The notes under the pieces are model-generated. The model saw nothing but the letters and a program-made list of their open reading frames with translations. It did not search any database and was not told the DNA's origin. A stretch of DNA of 64,000 nt, from positions 372,001-436,000 of the forward strand of contig NZ_PVEN01000002.1 of assembly GCF_002973525.1 (NCBI RefSeq), given 5' to 3'. Of this stretch, positions 31,460 to 40,833 are shown in pieces. How positions within the stretch are numbered: position 1 is the first letter of the stretch; each line of letters begins with the position of its first letter. This stretch comes from Paraburkholderia sp. BL21I4N1. GTDB taxonomy: Bacteria > Pseudomonadota > Gammaproteobacteria > Burkholderiales > Burkholderiaceae. Made by a program: the position numbers and the translations under genes.

Positions 31460-32344
31460 ATGAACACCTCCCAGTCTGAATTCGTCGCCGTGCGCGGCCT
31501 CCGTCTGCATGTGCGTCGCTGGGGCAACCCGGACGCGCCGATCCTGTTCATGCTGCACGGCTGGATGGACGTGGCGGCGTCGTTCCAGTTCGTCGTCGAC
31601 GCGCTGGGCGGCGACTGGCAGGTGATCGCGCCCGACATGCGCGGTTTCGGCCTGTCGGACTGGCCGGTCGCGGAGCGGGGCGGCGGCAATTACTGGGTGC
31701 AGGACTATCTCGCCGATCTCGACGCGCTGCTCGATCACTACGCGCCGAGCGGCGAGGTGAACCTGGTCGGCCACAGTATGGGCGCGAACATCGTCAGCCT
31801 GTACGCGGGCGTGCGGCCGGAGCGGGTGCGGCGGGTGGTCGATCTGGAGGGTTTCGGACTCGCGCCGTCGCACGCGGCGCAGGCGCCGAAACGCCTGCGC
31901 AACTGGCTCGACGACTTGCGCGATCCGCCGCCACTGAAGCGCTACGCGTCGCTCGACGATGTCGCCGCGCGCCTGATCAAGACCAATCCGCGGCTCGCGC
32001 CGGAGCGCGCGCGGTTTCTCGCCCAGCACTGGTCGAAGCCGGATGGCGAAGGGCGCTTCATGTTGCTCGCCGATCCGGCGCACAAGCTGCGCGGCCCGAC
32101 GCTGTACCGCCTCGACGAAGTGATGGCGGTCTGGCGCAAGGTGAGCGCGAAGGTGCTGCACGTCGAGGCCGCCGGTTCGCCGACGCTCGCGCAGATTTCC
32201 GGCGAGATCCCGCTCGACGAATTCAAGGCGCGTTTTCAGGCGTTCCCGAACTGGCGGGAAAAGATCATCGACGAAGCGGGGCACATGGTCCACCACGACC
32301 AGCCGGAGCAGGTCGCCGCGCTGATCGAGGGCTTCTGCGCGTAA
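31460..32344 (+). CDS. Alpha/beta hydrolase
   Basis: The protein has 294 aa. It has the HGWMDVAASF oxyanion region, a nucleophile elbow GHSMGA with Ser106, and a C-terminal EAGHMVHHDQPE that supplies the catalytic histidine. It is a soluble enzyme without a signal peptide. Its segment order resembles epoxide-hydrolase/haloalkane-dehalogenase-type hydrolases, but the substrate is unknown. The ATG at 31460 is preferred to an in-frame 31445 start, which adds only five residues. It lies 99 bp before a PHP phosphoesterase gene. Confidence 0.87.
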   Translation: MNTSQSEFVAVRGLRLHVRRWGNPDAPILFMLHGWMDVAASFQFVVDALGGDWQVIAPDMRGFGLSDWPVAERGGGNYWVQDYLADLDALLDHYAPSGEVNLVGHSMGANIVSLYAGVRPERVRRVVDLEGFGLAPSHAAQAPKRLRNWLDDLRDPPPLKRYASLDDVAARLIKTNPRLAPERARFLAQHWSKPDGEGRFMLLADPAHKLRGPTLYRLDEVMAVWRKVSAKVLHVEAAGSPTLAQISGEIPLDEFKARFQAFPNWREKIIDEAGHMVHHDQPEQVAALIEGFCA

Positions 32345-32443
32345 GCCCATGAGGCCGACGGCGACGCGTCTCGCCCACGAGATAGCGCTGCGCCCCCTTA
32401 CTGCGTTGCAGTAAAATAGGCGTAGATCCCTTTCAAGAACGCA

Positions 32444-33274
32444 ATGAACGCCGACCTCCACTGTCACTCCACCGTTTCCGACGGCCAATTCGCGCCGGCC
32501 GACGTCGCGCGCCGCGCGCACGCGGGCGGCGTGACGCTGTGGGCGCTGACCGATCACGACGAACTGGGCGGCCAGCACGAAGCGCGCAGCACGGCTGAGG
32601 CGCTCGGCATGAAATACCTGAGCGGCGTCGAGATTTCGGTGACGTGGGCGTCGCGCACGGTGCACATCGTCGGGTTGGGTATCGATCCAACCAGCTCGGT
32701 CCTGATCGACGGCCTCGCGCGCACCCGCAGCGGCCGCGCCGCGCGCGCCGAAGCGATCGGCGAGCAACTCGCCACGCTAGGCGTGCCGAATGCCTACGAA
32801 GGCGCGCTCAAATTCGTGTCGAATCCGGACATGATTTCGCGCACGCACTTTGCGCGGTTCATGGTCGAAAGCGGCTATTGCAGTTCCACGCAAGACGTCT
32901 TCACCCGTTATCTCGGCGACGGCAAGGCGGGCTTCGTGCCACATCGCTGGGCTAGGCTGAGCAACGCGGTCAGCTGGATCCAGGCCGCCGGCGGCGAGGC
33001 CGTGATCGCGCATCCGGGTCGCTACGATTACTCGCCGGTCGAATTCGACGCGTTTTTCGCCGAATTCATCGACCTCGGTGGCAAGGCGATCGAAGTGGTC
33101 ACCGGCAGCCACACGCCGGATCAGTACCGCGAATATGCGGACGTCGCGCGCCGCTTCGGTTTCGAGGCCTCGCGCGGGTCCGACTTCCATGCACCCGGCG
33201 AAGGCCGCGTCGACCTCGGCACGCTGCCGCCGCTGCCCTCCGACCTCAAGCCCGTCTGGGAACGCTGGCTGTGA
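32444..33274 (+). CDS. PHP-domain phosphoesterase, RNase AM (YciV/TrpH) family
   Basis: The protein has 276 aa. Metal-binding PHP motifs are present: ADLHCHSTVSDG (H6, H8), LTDHDELGG, the glutamate in GVEISVTW, HIVGLG, IAHPGRYDYS and GSDFHAPGE. This family includes E. coli YciV (RNase AM), which hydrolyses 3',5'-bisphosphorylated nucleotides and trims 5' ends of RNA. It is followed by a yciO-like gene and, further on, trpS; yciV-yciO pairing is also seen in E. coli. Its 3'-flanking 232 bp contain only small imperfect repeats. Confidence 0.88.
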   Translation: MNADLHCHSTVSDGQFAPADVARRAHAGGVTLWALTDHDELGGQHEARSTAEALGMKYLSGVEISVTWASRTVHIVGLGIDPTSSVLIDGLARTRSGRAARAEAIGEQLATLGVPNAYEGALKFVSNPDMISRTHFARFMVESGYCSSTQDVFTRYLGDGKAGFVPHRWARLSNAVSWIQAAGGEAVIAHPGRYDYSPVEFDAFFAEFIDLGGKAIEVVTGSHTPDQYREYADVARRFGFEASRGSDFHAPGEGRVDLGTLPPLPSDLKPVWERWL

Positions 33275-33506
33275 TCGCGCGCCGTGCCCTGGCGGCACGT
33301 CGAACGCGAGAGCAGGCCAGGCGCACCGCCGTCCGGTTCCGTGGTTCGTTCTGCCTGTCGCTTCATCCGCCGGCGCGGTCGTCCGATCCTCGGTCCGCCA
33401 TTCGCCTGCACCCCGTATTTCGCCACTCAGCCGCGCTTTCCAACGTGGATTCCACGCCGTGTTCACGCGGATTCCATGCGTCCCCACGTAGCCACAGTTA
33501 GCGATC

Positions 33507-34142
33507 ATGTCCCAATACTTCCGGCTTCATCCTGACAATCCCCAACCGCGCCTGGTCAAACAGGCCGTGCAGATCATCCAGGATGGCGGCGTGGTCGCGT
33601 TGCCGACCGACTCGAGCTACGCGCTCGCCTGTCATCTCGACGACAAGGACGCGGTCGAGCGTCTGCGCCGCATTCGCGGGCTCGACGAGAAGCAGTTGCT
33701 GTCGCTGCTGGTGCGCGATCTGTCGGAGCTCGCGAACTTTGCGATGGTGGACAACCGCCAATACCGGCTGATCAAGTCGGTGACGCCGGGTCCGTACGTA
33801 TTCGTGCTTCAGGCCACCAAAGAGGTGCCTCGGCGCCTGTCGCATCCGTCGCGCAAGACCATCGGCCTGCGGGTACCGGATCACGCGATCACGCTGGCGA
33901 TTCTCGAGGAACTCGGTCAGCCGCTGCTCGGCTCCACGCTCATCATGCCGGGCGAGACCCAGCCGCTGAACGACCCGGAAGAAATCCGCGCGCGGCTGGA
34001 AAAGCAGCTGGACCTGGTGATCGACGGCGGCCCATGCATCTGCGAACCGTCGACCGTGATCGACCTGACCGGCCCGGCGCCGGTGCTGGTGCGGCCGGGG
34101 CGCGGCTCGCTCGCGCCGTTCGGGCTCGAAGAAACGGCATGA
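33507..34142 (+). CDS. YciO family (YrdC/Sua5-like) protein
   Basis: The protein has 211 aa. The family is related to the threonylcarbamoyl-AMP synthase TsaC. It has the N-terminal FRLHPDNPQPRLVKQAV, the core VVALPTDSSYALACHLDD and LVRDLSELANFA, and KTIGLRVPDH, all typical of YciO rather than of the essential TsaC. Activity of YciO proteins is not settled; a role in tRNA t6A synthesis or RNA binding is suspected. It begins 232 bp after the PHP gene and ends 47 bp before the M50 protease gene. Confidence 0.88.
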   Translation: MSQYFRLHPDNPQPRLVKQAVQIIQDGGVVALPTDSSYALACHLDDKDAVERLRRIRGLDEKQLLSLLVRDLSELANFAMVDNRQYRLIKSVTPGPYVFVLQATKEVPRRLSHPSRKTIGLRVPDHAITLAILEELGQPLLGSTLIMPGETQPLNDPEEIRARLEKQLDLVIDGGPCICEPSTVIDLTGPAPVLVRPGRGSLAPFGLEETA

Positions 34143-34175
34143 TGGAAAGCGGACAGACGCCCGCCAGCGCGTTGT

Positions 34176-34181
34176 TACAAT
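34176..34181 (+). promoter_or_regulatory. Possible -10 box upstream of the M50 protease gene
   Basis: TACAAT lies 8 bp before the ATG at 34190, so a transcript from it would be nearly leaderless. Similar TACAAT boxes occur before dapA (36682-36687) and ndk (40782-40787). All three lack a convincing -35. Confidence 0.25.
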
Positions 34182-34189
34182 AGCGAGTT

Positions 34190-34852
34190 ATGGATTCTTC
34201 CCTGATACAAACCATTGCGGTGTACGCGCTGCCGGTGATTTTCGCCATCACGCTGCATGAGGCCGCGCATGGCTACGTCGCGCGCTGGCTCGGCGACAAC
34301 ACCGCCTACGTGCTCGGCCGCGTCTCCCTCAATCCAATGCGGCACATCGATCCGCTCGGCACGATCGCGATCCCGTTGTTGCTGTATTTCGCCACCAGCG
34401 GCGCGTTCATGTTCGGCTACGCCAAGCCGGTGCCGGTCGCCTTCGGCAATCTGCGCAATCCGCGCTGGGGCAGTCTGTGGGTCGCGGCGGCCGGGCCGGC
34501 GTGCAATTTCGTGCAGGCGCTGGTGTGGTACATCGTGTTCGTGACGCTGCTCGGCCTGAATGTCGACGAGGCGTTTTTCATCGGTATGGCGAAAGCCGGT
34601 GTCTATTTCAATCTCGTGCTCGGCGTGCTGAACCTGTTTCCGCTGCCCCCGCTCGACGGCGGCCGCGTGCTGCTGGCGCTGTTGCCGCCGCGTCAGTCCA
34701 TCGCGTTGTCGCGAATCGAGCCGTACGGTTTCTTCATCGTGATGGCATTGGTGATGACGGGCACGCTGTCGCGATACTGGCTGAATCCGCTCGTGAATAT
34801 TGGCTACGGCGCGATTACGGCGATCATGTCCCCACTCGTTTCGCTTTTCTAA
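34190..34852 (+). CDS. Site-2 protease family (M50) membrane metalloprotease
   Basis: The protein has 220 aa and about five or six membrane helices. The zinc motif HEAAH is in ITLHEAAHGYVARWL, and the second active-site element LFPLPPLDGGRVL contains the conserved aspartate. Such compact M50B proteins cleave substrates within the membrane. No PDZ domain is present, unlike RseP. The substrate is unknown. It ends 6 bp before trpS, so the two are almost certainly cotranscribed. Confidence 0.9.
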   Translation: MDSSLIQTIAVYALPVIFAITLHEAAHGYVARWLGDNTAYVLGRVSLNPMRHIDPLGTIAIPLLLYFATSGAFMFGYAKPVPVAFGNLRNPRWGSLWVAAAGPACNFVQALVWYIVFVTLLGLNVDEAFFIGMAKAGVYFNLVLGVLNLFPLPPLDGGRVLLALLPPRQSIALSRIEPYGFFIVMALVMTGTLSRYWLNPLVNIGYGAITAIMSPLVSLF

Positions 34853-34858
34853 AGAACC

Positions 34859-36061
34859 ATGTTCCCAGACCGTATCTTTTCCGGCATGCGGCCCACCGGC
34901 TCGCTGCACCTCGGCCACTATCACGGCGTGCTGAAGAACTGGGTACGGCTGCAATCCGAGTACCCGTGTTTCTTCTGTGTGGTCGACTGGCACGCGCTGA
35001 CCACGCACTACGAAACACCCGAGGTGATCGAGAAGAACGTGTGGGACGTGCTGATCGACTGGCTCGCTTCCGGCATCGATCCGGCGCAGGCCACGCTGTT
35101 CATCCAGAGCAAGGTGCCGGAGCACGCGGAACTCGCGCTGTTGCTTGGCATGAGCACGCCGCTCGGCTGGCTCGAACGCGTGCCGACCTACAAGGAGCAG
35201 CAGGAGAAGCTGAAGGACAAGGATCTGTCCACTTACGGCTTTCTCGGCTATCCGGTGCTGATGGCGGCGGACATTCTGCTGTACCGCGGCTCGCTCGTGC
35301 CGGTCGGTGAAGATCAGGTTCCGCACGTCGAAATGACGCGTGAAATCGCCCGCCGTTTCAACTATCTTTACGGCCGCGAGCCGGGCTTCGAAGTGAAGGC
35401 CAACGAAGCCGCGAAAAAGCTCGGCGGCAAGCGCTCCAAGCTTTATCACGAGTTGCGCAACGCGTATCAGCAGGAAGGCGACGACGAGGCGCTCGAACAG
35501 GCGCGCGCCATGTTGCAGGAGTCGCAAAGCCTGTCGATGAGCGATCGCGAGCGTCTGTTCGGTTATCTCGAGGGCTCGCGCAAGATCATCCTCGTCGAGC
35601 CGCAGGCCATGCTGACCGAGGCATCGCGTATGCCGGGCCTCGACGGCCAGAAGATGTCCAAGTCGTACGGCAACACGATCGGTTTGCGCGAAGACGCGGA
35701 AACCATCACGAAGAAAGTCCGCACCATGCCGACCGACCCGGCCCGCGTGCGCCGCACCGATCCGGGCGATCCGGATAAGTGCCCGGTCTGGCAACTGCAC
35801 CAGGTCTATACGAACGAAACCACCCACGAGTGGGTGCAGCAGGGTTGCCGGACGGCGGGCATTGGCTGCATCGAGTGCAAGCAGCCGGTGATCGAAGGGA
35901 TTCTGCGCGAACAGCAGCCCATGCTCGAGCGCGCGCAGAAGTACATGGACGACCCGTCGCTGTTGCGCGCGATCGTTGCAGACGGCTGCGACAAAGCCCG
36001 CCGATTCGCCACGGAAACGATGCGCGACGTCCGCGAGGCAATGGGTTTGTCGTACAACTGA
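34859..36061 (+). CDS. trpS: Tryptophanyl-tRNA synthetase (class I)
   Basis: TrpS charges tRNA-Trp. The protein has 400 aa, longer than the roughly 330 of E. coli or Bacillus TrpS. The HIGH-type motif is TGSLHLGH (residues 13-20) and KMSKS is at residues 265-269. The extra length comes mainly from a charged stretch of about 70 residues between GREPGF and KIILVEPQAM, placed before the KMSKS loop. Both motifs are intact, so it should be active. Its 3' neighbour, a methyltransferase gene, starts 15 bp later. Confidence 0.95.
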   Translation: MFPDRIFSGMRPTGSLHLGHYHGVLKNWVRLQSEYPCFFCVVDWHALTTHYETPEVIEKNVWDVLIDWLASGIDPAQATLFIQSKVPEHAELALLLGMSTPLGWLERVPTYKEQQEKLKDKDLSTYGFLGYPVLMAADILLYRGSLVPVGEDQVPHVEMTREIARRFNYLYGREPGFEVKANEAAKKLGGKRSKLYHELRNAYQQEGDDEALEQARAMLQESQSLSMSDRERLFGYLEGSRKIILVEPQAMLTEASRMPGLDGQKMSKSYGNTIGLREDAETITKKVRTMPTDPARVRRTDPGDPDKCPVWQLHQVYTNETTHEWVQQGCRTAGIGCIECKQPVIEGILREQQPMLERAQKYMDDPSLLRAIVADGCDKARRFATETMRDVREAMGLSYN

Positions 36062-36076
36062 GCGGACGTTGAACCC

Positions 36077-36676
36077 ATGAGCACTCCCGTCGCTGCAATG
36101 CATGGATTGGGCGAGCCGTCGCGCTGGGTGCGCCACTGGGCGCATCTGGTCGCGGCGGGCGGCGCGGTGCTCGACGTCGCGTCGGGGGCGGGGCGGCATG
36201 CGCGGTTTTTTGCGGCGCTGGGGCATCCGGTGACCGCCGTCGATCGCGATGCGGCCGCGCTCGACACGCTGCGCGACGCGCCACTGGTCACACCGCTCGC
36301 GGCCGACCTCGAAGGCGCCGCCTGGCCATTACCCGGCGACGCGAAATTCGCCGCCGTGGTCGTGACGAACTATCTGCATCGCGCACTGTTTCCCCAATTG
36401 TTAGACGCGCTTGCACCGGGCGGTGTACTGGTTTACGAGACCTTCGCGCAAGGAAACGAAAGCGTCGGCAAGCCCTCTAATCCGGCGTTTCTACTCGCGC
36501 CCGGCGAGCTGCTCGACGTTGTGCGTGGCCGGCTCCGGGTCGTCGCTTTTCAGGACGGTTTTCTCGCGCAGCCGCGCCCGGCTTACGTCCAGCGCATCTG
36601 CGCAATTCTGGAGGCGGAGCGTTCAGCCGACCCCGCGCAGGCGGCACCCCCGCCTTGTTACGAGTTGGCTGGCTAA
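36077..36676 (+). CDS. Class I SAM-dependent methyltransferase
   Basis: The protein has 199 aa. The SAM-binding glycine motif VLDVASGAGRHARFFAALG (about residues 31-49) is followed by the acidic end of strand 2 (VTAVDRD) and the motif-IV region VVVTNYLHRALF. It resembles the small TehB-like or tellurite-resistance-like methyltransferases, but the substrate is unknown. It follows trpS closely and precedes dapA. Confidence 0.85.
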   Translation: MSTPVAAMHGLGEPSRWVRHWAHLVAAGGAVLDVASGAGRHARFFAALGHPVTAVDRDAAALDTLRDAPLVTPLAADLEGAAWPLPGDAKFAAVVVTNYLHRALFPQLLDALAPGGVLVYETFAQGNESVGKPSNPAFLLAPGELLDVVRGRLRVVAFQDGFLAQPRPAYVQRICAILEAERSADPAQAAPPPCYELAG

Positions 36677-36719
36677 TCCGCTACAATCGCGGTTTACCTG
36701 ATCAAATTCATGGCGTTTC

Positions 36720-37646
36720 ATGACTAACGGCAATCACAGCGGCACCCACGGCAGCAACGACAGCGTGCAGATTCGCGGCAGCATTCCTGCCATCATTACC
36801 CCGATGCTCGAAGACGGCGGCCTCGATCTGCCGGCGTTTCGCAAACTGATCGATTGGCACGTCGCCGAGGGTACGAACGCACTCGTCGTGGTCGGCACGA
36901 GCGGTGAGTCGGCCACCCTCTCGGTCGAAGAACACGTGCTGATGGTCAAAACCGCGGTCGAGCACACAGCGGGCCGGATTCCGGTGATCGCGGGCTCGGG
37001 CGGCAACTCCACCACTGAAGCCATCGAACTCACGCAGCAAGCCAAAGACGTCGGCGCGGACGCCACGCTGCAAGTCGTGCCGTACTACAACAAGCCGACT
37101 CAGGAAGGCATCTATCGCCACTTCGCGAAGATCGCCGAAACCGTCGATCTGCCGGTGATCCTGTACAACGTGCCGGGCCGTACCGTTGCCGACATGAGCA
37201 ACGAAACGATTCTGCGTTGCGCGCAGGTGCCGGGCGTCATCGGCGTGAAAGAAGCAACGGGCAATATCGACCGCGCCGCGCATCTGATCAAGTCGGCGCC
37301 GGCGCACTTCGGCATCTACAGTGGCGACGATCCCACCGCGATCGCGCTGATGCTGCTCGGCGGCCACGGCAATATTTCGGTCACCGCAAACGTCGCGCCG
37401 CGCGCCATGAGCGAGCTGTGCAAGGCCGCGCTCGCCGCGGACGGGAAGACCGCGCGTGAGATTCATCTGAAACTCCTGTCGCTGCATAAGAACCTGTTCA
37501 TCGAATCGAATCCGATTCCGGCGAAATGGGCGTTGCAGCAATTGGGTCGTGTGCAGGGCGGAATCCGCCTGCCGCTTACGCCGCTCGACGCGCAATACCA
37601 CGAAGTGGTGCGTGGCGCGCTGCGCGAAGCGGGTCTGTTGGGCTAA
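36720..37646 (+). CDS. dapA: 4-hydroxy-tetrahydrodipicolinate synthase
   Basis: DapA condenses pyruvate with aspartate semialdehyde, opening the lysine/diaminopimelate branch needed for peptidoglycan. The protein has 308 aa and a TIM barrel. The Schiff-base lysine is Lys177 (GVKEATGN) and the proton-relay tyrosine is Tyr149 (LYNVPGRT). GTSGESATL forms the pyruvate-binding loop. The N-terminus is about 15 residues longer than E. coli DapA. In E. coli too, dapA is followed by bamC. Confidence 0.97.
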   Translation: MTNGNHSGTHGSNDSVQIRGSIPAIITPMLEDGGLDLPAFRKLIDWHVAEGTNALVVVGTSGESATLSVEEHVLMVKTAVEHTAGRIPVIAGSGGNSTTEAIELTQQAKDVGADATLQVVPYYNKPTQEGIYRHFAKIAETVDLPVILYNVPGRTVADMSNETILRCAQVPGVIGVKEATGNIDRAAHLIKSAPAHFGIYSGDDPTAIALMLLGGHGNISVTANVAPRAMSELCKAALAADGKTAREIHLKLLSLHKNLFIESNPIPAKWALQQLGRVQGGIRLPLTPLDAQYHEVVRGALREAGLLG

Positions 37647-37777
37647 GCGGATCGACCGCGGCCCCCACCAGCGCCAACGAAAGCCTGCTACCGGCACTCC
37701 CTTAAACCGACGTCGATCCAGCCCACGTTCCCTGCACACAGAACCAGGCACCGCGTTCCAGCATCACGAAGGACCTC

Positions 37778-38917
37778 ATGAAACGTTCCGCACTTTCCCT
37801 CCACGCAACCCGCATGGCGGCGCTGGCGCTTGCCCTGGTGACGCTCGCCGGCTGTGACACGCTGAACGACTGGTTCGCTTCCGACCGCGTCAACTACAAG
37901 GGCGCCGGCAGCGCGCCGCCGCTCGCCGTTCCGAACGATCTGAGCACCACCAAGACCGACGAGCGCTACGTTGCACCGCCAACCAATCTGGCGTTGGGCG
38001 GCGCGCCGACGCGCGCGATCACGGCGGCGGGCAATGCCACCGAAGGTCAGCCGAGCGCGCAAGATCCGCTCGGCATGCACATCGAGCGCGACGGCGATCG
38101 CCGCTGGCTGGTGGTCGACGGCCGCTCGCCGGAACAACTGTGGCCGCAACTGCAGGAGTTCTGGCAGGAAAACGGTTTTGCGCTGAAAACCGACGCGCCG
38201 GCCACTGGCATCATGACGACCGACTGGGCTGAAAATCGCGCCAATATTCCGGACGACTGGTTCCGCCGCACGGTCGGCAAGGTGATCGACTTCGCGTATT
38301 CGTCGGGCACCCGCGACAGCTTCCGCACGCTGGTGTCGCGCGCACCGGGAGACACCACGGACATCTCGATCACGCACAGCGCGATGGAAGAAATGCTGAC
38401 GGGACAGGACAAGACGTCGTCGCGTTGGGAAGAGCGTCCGCGCGACCCGGCGCTCGAAGCGCTGTTCCTCACGAAGCTGATGCAGAAGTTCGGCCTGACC
38501 GAAGCGCAGTCGAAGCAACTGCTGACCGATGCGCGTCCGGCTGTCGCGCCGGCCACGATCGACCAGAGCGCGGGCGCGTCGACGCTCGACTTGCCGGAGT
38601 CGTTCGACCGCGCATGGCTGCGCGTGGGCCTCGCGCTCGACCGCACCAATTTCGCCGTCGACAACCGCGATCGCGCGAAGGGCATCTACTACGTGCGCTA
38701 CGCCGACTCGATGCAGGAACTGAAGAAAGAAGGCCTGTTCGGCAAGCTCTTCTACAGCGGCAATTCGGCGAAGAAGCCGGGTCAGGAATTCCTGGTCAAC
38801 GTGCGTTCGAAGGGCGACGCGGTGACGCAGGTGGCCGTGCTGGATGCGAACGGTCAGGTGGACAACTCGTCCGACGCGCAGCATATCGTGACGCTGCTCC
38901 ACGCGCAGCTGAACTAA
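37778..38917 (+). CDS. bamC: Outer-membrane assembly lipoprotein BamC
   Basis: BamC is an accessory lipoprotein of the BAM complex that inserts beta-barrel proteins into the outer membrane. The protein has 379 aa. The signal peptide ends in the lipobox LAGC (Cys near residue 26), followed by the long flexible N-terminal segment that binds BamD, then two helix-grip domains (about residues 105-210 and 265-370). The dapA-bamC order matches E. coli. Sequence divergence is large, as usual for BamC, but domain order is clear. Confidence 0.88.
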   Translation: MKRSALSLHATRMAALALALVTLAGCDTLNDWFASDRVNYKGAGSAPPLAVPNDLSTTKTDERYVAPPTNLALGGAPTRAITAAGNATEGQPSAQDPLGMHIERDGDRRWLVVDGRSPEQLWPQLQEFWQENGFALKTDAPATGIMTTDWAENRANIPDDWFRRTVGKVIDFAYSSGTRDSFRTLVSRAPGDTTDISITHSAMEEMLTGQDKTSSRWEERPRDPALEALFLTKLMQKFGLTEAQSKQLLTDARPAVAPATIDQSAGASTLDLPESFDRAWLRVGLALDRTNFAVDNRDRAKGIYYVRYADSMQELKKEGLFGKLFYSGNSAKKPGQEFLVNVRSKGDAVTQVAVLDANGQVDNSSDAQHIVTLLHAQLN

Positions 38918-38924
38918 GCGGACC

Positions 38925-39698
38925 GTGAGGTTCGCGAGTCTCGGCAGCGGTAGTGAAGGGAATGCGTTGCTGGTGGAGGCGCAAAGTGGCGCGACCACCA
39001 CGCGCGTGCTGCTCGACTGCGGCTTTTCAGCCAAGGAAGTCGAGCGGCGTCTGAACCGGCTCGGCGCGAGCGCCGAAGGTCTCGACGCGATTCTGATTAC
39101 GCATGAGCACAGTGACCATATTGGCGGCGCGCTGACCTTGGCGCGCAAATGGTCGATTCCGCTGTACATGAGCTGGGGCACCGCCCGCGCGGTAGGCGCC
39201 GACGAAGCCGATCTCGACCTGCAGGTGCTGTGGGGCGACGAAGCGGTGGCGATCGGCGACCTCAGCATTCTTCCCTATACCGTTCCGCACGACGCCCGTG
39301 AGCCGTTGCAATACGTGCTCTCGAATGGCGCGAGCCGGCTCGGCGTGTTGACCGACGTCGGCACATCCACGCCGCATATCAGCTCGGTGTTGAGCGGTTG
39401 CGACGCGCTGGTGCTCGAATGCAATCATGACGTGCAGATGCTCGCGGGCAGTCGCTATCCGCAGTCGCTGAAGGCACGCATCGGCGGCAATCATGGGCAT
39501 TTGAACAACGAAGCGGCGGCTGAAATTCTGGCCTCGCTCGACCGCTCGCGCTTGCGTCATCTGGTCGCGGCGCATCTGAGTCAGCAGAACAATTCGCCGG
39601 AACTGGCGCAGGCCGCTATGGCCCGTGTGCTCGGGGCGGCGCCGACGGAAGTGGTGGTCGCTTCACAGGACGAAGGCTTTGCGTGGTTGAGCCTGTAG
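38925..39698 (+). CDS. Metallo-beta-lactamase-fold hydrolase (YycJ-like)
   Basis: The protein has 257 aa. It starts with a GTG only 7 bp after bamC (VRFASLGSGSEGNALLVE). The metal motif H-x-H-x-D-H is in LITHEHSDHIGG, and later ligands are near TVPHDAREP, LTDVGTSTPH and VAAHLSQQNNSPE. The family includes YycJ/WalJ-type predicted nucleases or phosphodiesterases. It is a soluble protein with no signal. Its substrate is unknown. Confidence 0.88.
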   Translation: MRFASLGSGSEGNALLVEAQSGATTTRVLLDCGFSAKEVERRLNRLGASAEGLDAILITHEHSDHIGGALTLARKWSIPLYMSWGTARAVGADEADLDLQVLWGDEAVAIGDLSILPYTVPHDAREPLQYVLSNGASRLGVLTDVGTSTPHISSVLSGCDALVLECNHDVQMLAGSRYPQSLKARIGGNHGHLNNEAAAEILASLDRSRLRHLVAAHLSQQNNSPELAQAAMARVLGAAPTEVVVASQDEGFAWLSL

Positions 39699-39736
39699 CG
39701 CTCATCAGACCCAGATAGCGCATTAACCGAGGCAGT

Positions 39737-39780
39737 AAAGAAAAAGCCCATAACGGTTGCTCGTTATGGGCTTTTTCTTT
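39737..39780. terminator. Strong bidirectional terminator, 19-bp perfect stem
   Basis: The arms 39737-39755 and 39762-39780 are perfectly complementary, 19 bp including the A/T flanks, with loop GTTGCT. It separates the plus-strand hydrolase gene from the convergent Bax-inhibitor-like gene. Confidence 0.92.
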
Positions 39781-39817
39781 AAGACGGGCGCTTGACGCGC
39801 CACGCCTTGGGTTCAAC

Positions 39818-40516
39818 TTAGTTGCGGTTGCCGCCGAAGATGCCGAGCAGCGCGAGCAGGTTCACAAACACGTTGTACAGATCCAGGTAGATCGCGAGCG
39901 TGGCGGTGATGTAATTCGTTTCACCGCCGTTCACCACGCGCTGGACGTCGAACAGCATGTAGGCCGAGAAGATCACGATGGCCAGGACGGACACGGTGAG
40001 CATCAGCGCCGGCAGATGCAGAAACACGTTCGCGACGGACGCCAGCAACAGCACGATCACGCCCATGAACAGCCACTTGCCGAGACCCGAAAAATCGCGC
40101 TTGCTGACCGTGGCGATGGTCGCCATCGACGCGAAGATCACACCAGTGCCACCGAAGGCGAGCATGATCAGCGACGGGCCGTTAGAAAAACCGAGCACGA
40201 AACTCAGGATGCGCGACAGCATCAGGCCCATGAAGAACGTGAAGCCGAGCAGCACGAATACGCCCGCGGCGCTGTCTTTGGTCTTCTGGATCGCGAACAT
40301 AAAGCCGAAGGCGATCGCGAAGAACGCCAGCATGCTCATGGCCGGACTGGTGGCCGCAAACAGTGAAAAGCCGGTGGCGAGGCCTACCCATGCGCCGAGC
40401 ACCGTCGGAATCATGGACAACGCCAGCAGCCAATAGGTGTTCCGTAGCACGCGGTTACGCGTTTCGACCGTGCTGACTGCGCCATTGCGGCCAAAGCTAT
40501 ACGGATGATCGTTCAT
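39818..40516 (-). CDS. Bax inhibitor-1/YccA family membrane protein
   Basis: The protein has 232 aa and seven hydrophobic segments, after a short polar N-terminus. It matches the BI-1/YccA/YbhL group. E. coli YccA binds and inhibits the FtsH protease; others leak calcium. The family C-terminal segment with paired aspartates is represented by YLDLYNVFVNLLALLG. AAGGAGAG precedes the ATG. HflK/HflC, regulators of FtsH, are encoded at 52-54 kb of this window, so a functional link is possible but not shown. Confidence 0.9.
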   Translation of the reverse strand: MNDHPYSFGRNGAVSTVETRNRVLRNTYWLLALSMIPTVLGAWVGLATGFSLFAATSPAMSMLAFFAIAFGFMFAIQKTKDSAAGVFVLLGFTFFMGLMLSRILSFVLGFSNGPSLIMLAFGGTGVIFASMATIATVSKRDFSGLGKWLFMGVIVLLLASVANVFLHLPALMLTVSVLAIVIFSAYMLFDVQRVVNGGETNYITATLAIYLDLYNVFVNLLALLGIFGGNRN

Positions 40517-40833
40517 GGTCTCTCCTTACCTCAGAAGCGTGTTGCGTATGGTTGTGAAGCGGTGGTGACGGCGTTAGCAGCGGTTGCAGCCGGTCGTGCA
40601 GCGAAGGCGGGGGATATTGGCCGCCGGTCGCGAAGTACCCAACCCTAAGATTGGCGCCGTGGCAGGGAGTTTCAATGCCCAGAAAATACCCGCACGACCT
40701 ACGCTACCAGTATTCAGAAACTCCTGCTTGGAGTCTTTCAATGCTGTAAGGGTTCAATCGCAATCATACACGGGAACATGCTACAATAGCGGATTCATTT
40801 GAATCTGTAACCTCTTAATTTTTTGGAGTTTTT
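40517..40833. other. Intergenic stretch between the BI-1-like gene and ndk
   Basis: These 317 bases divide divergent genes. Near the right end is a TACAAT -10-like box (40782-40787) for ndk. A small ACTCC/GGAGT inverted repeat lies at 40720-40734. I see no coding frame of note. Confidence 0.5.

Noticed and set aside
33444..33471. Imperfect direct repeat of CGTGGATTCCACGC upstream of the yciO-like gene
   Set aside because: Two short, diverged copies without operator-like spacing or promoter overlap; could easily arise by chance.
34175..36226. 683-codon minus-strand ORF opposite the M50 protease gene and trpS
   Set aside because: Both plus-strand genes carry intact catalytic motifs; the antisense frame is low complexity in His/Arg/Gln.
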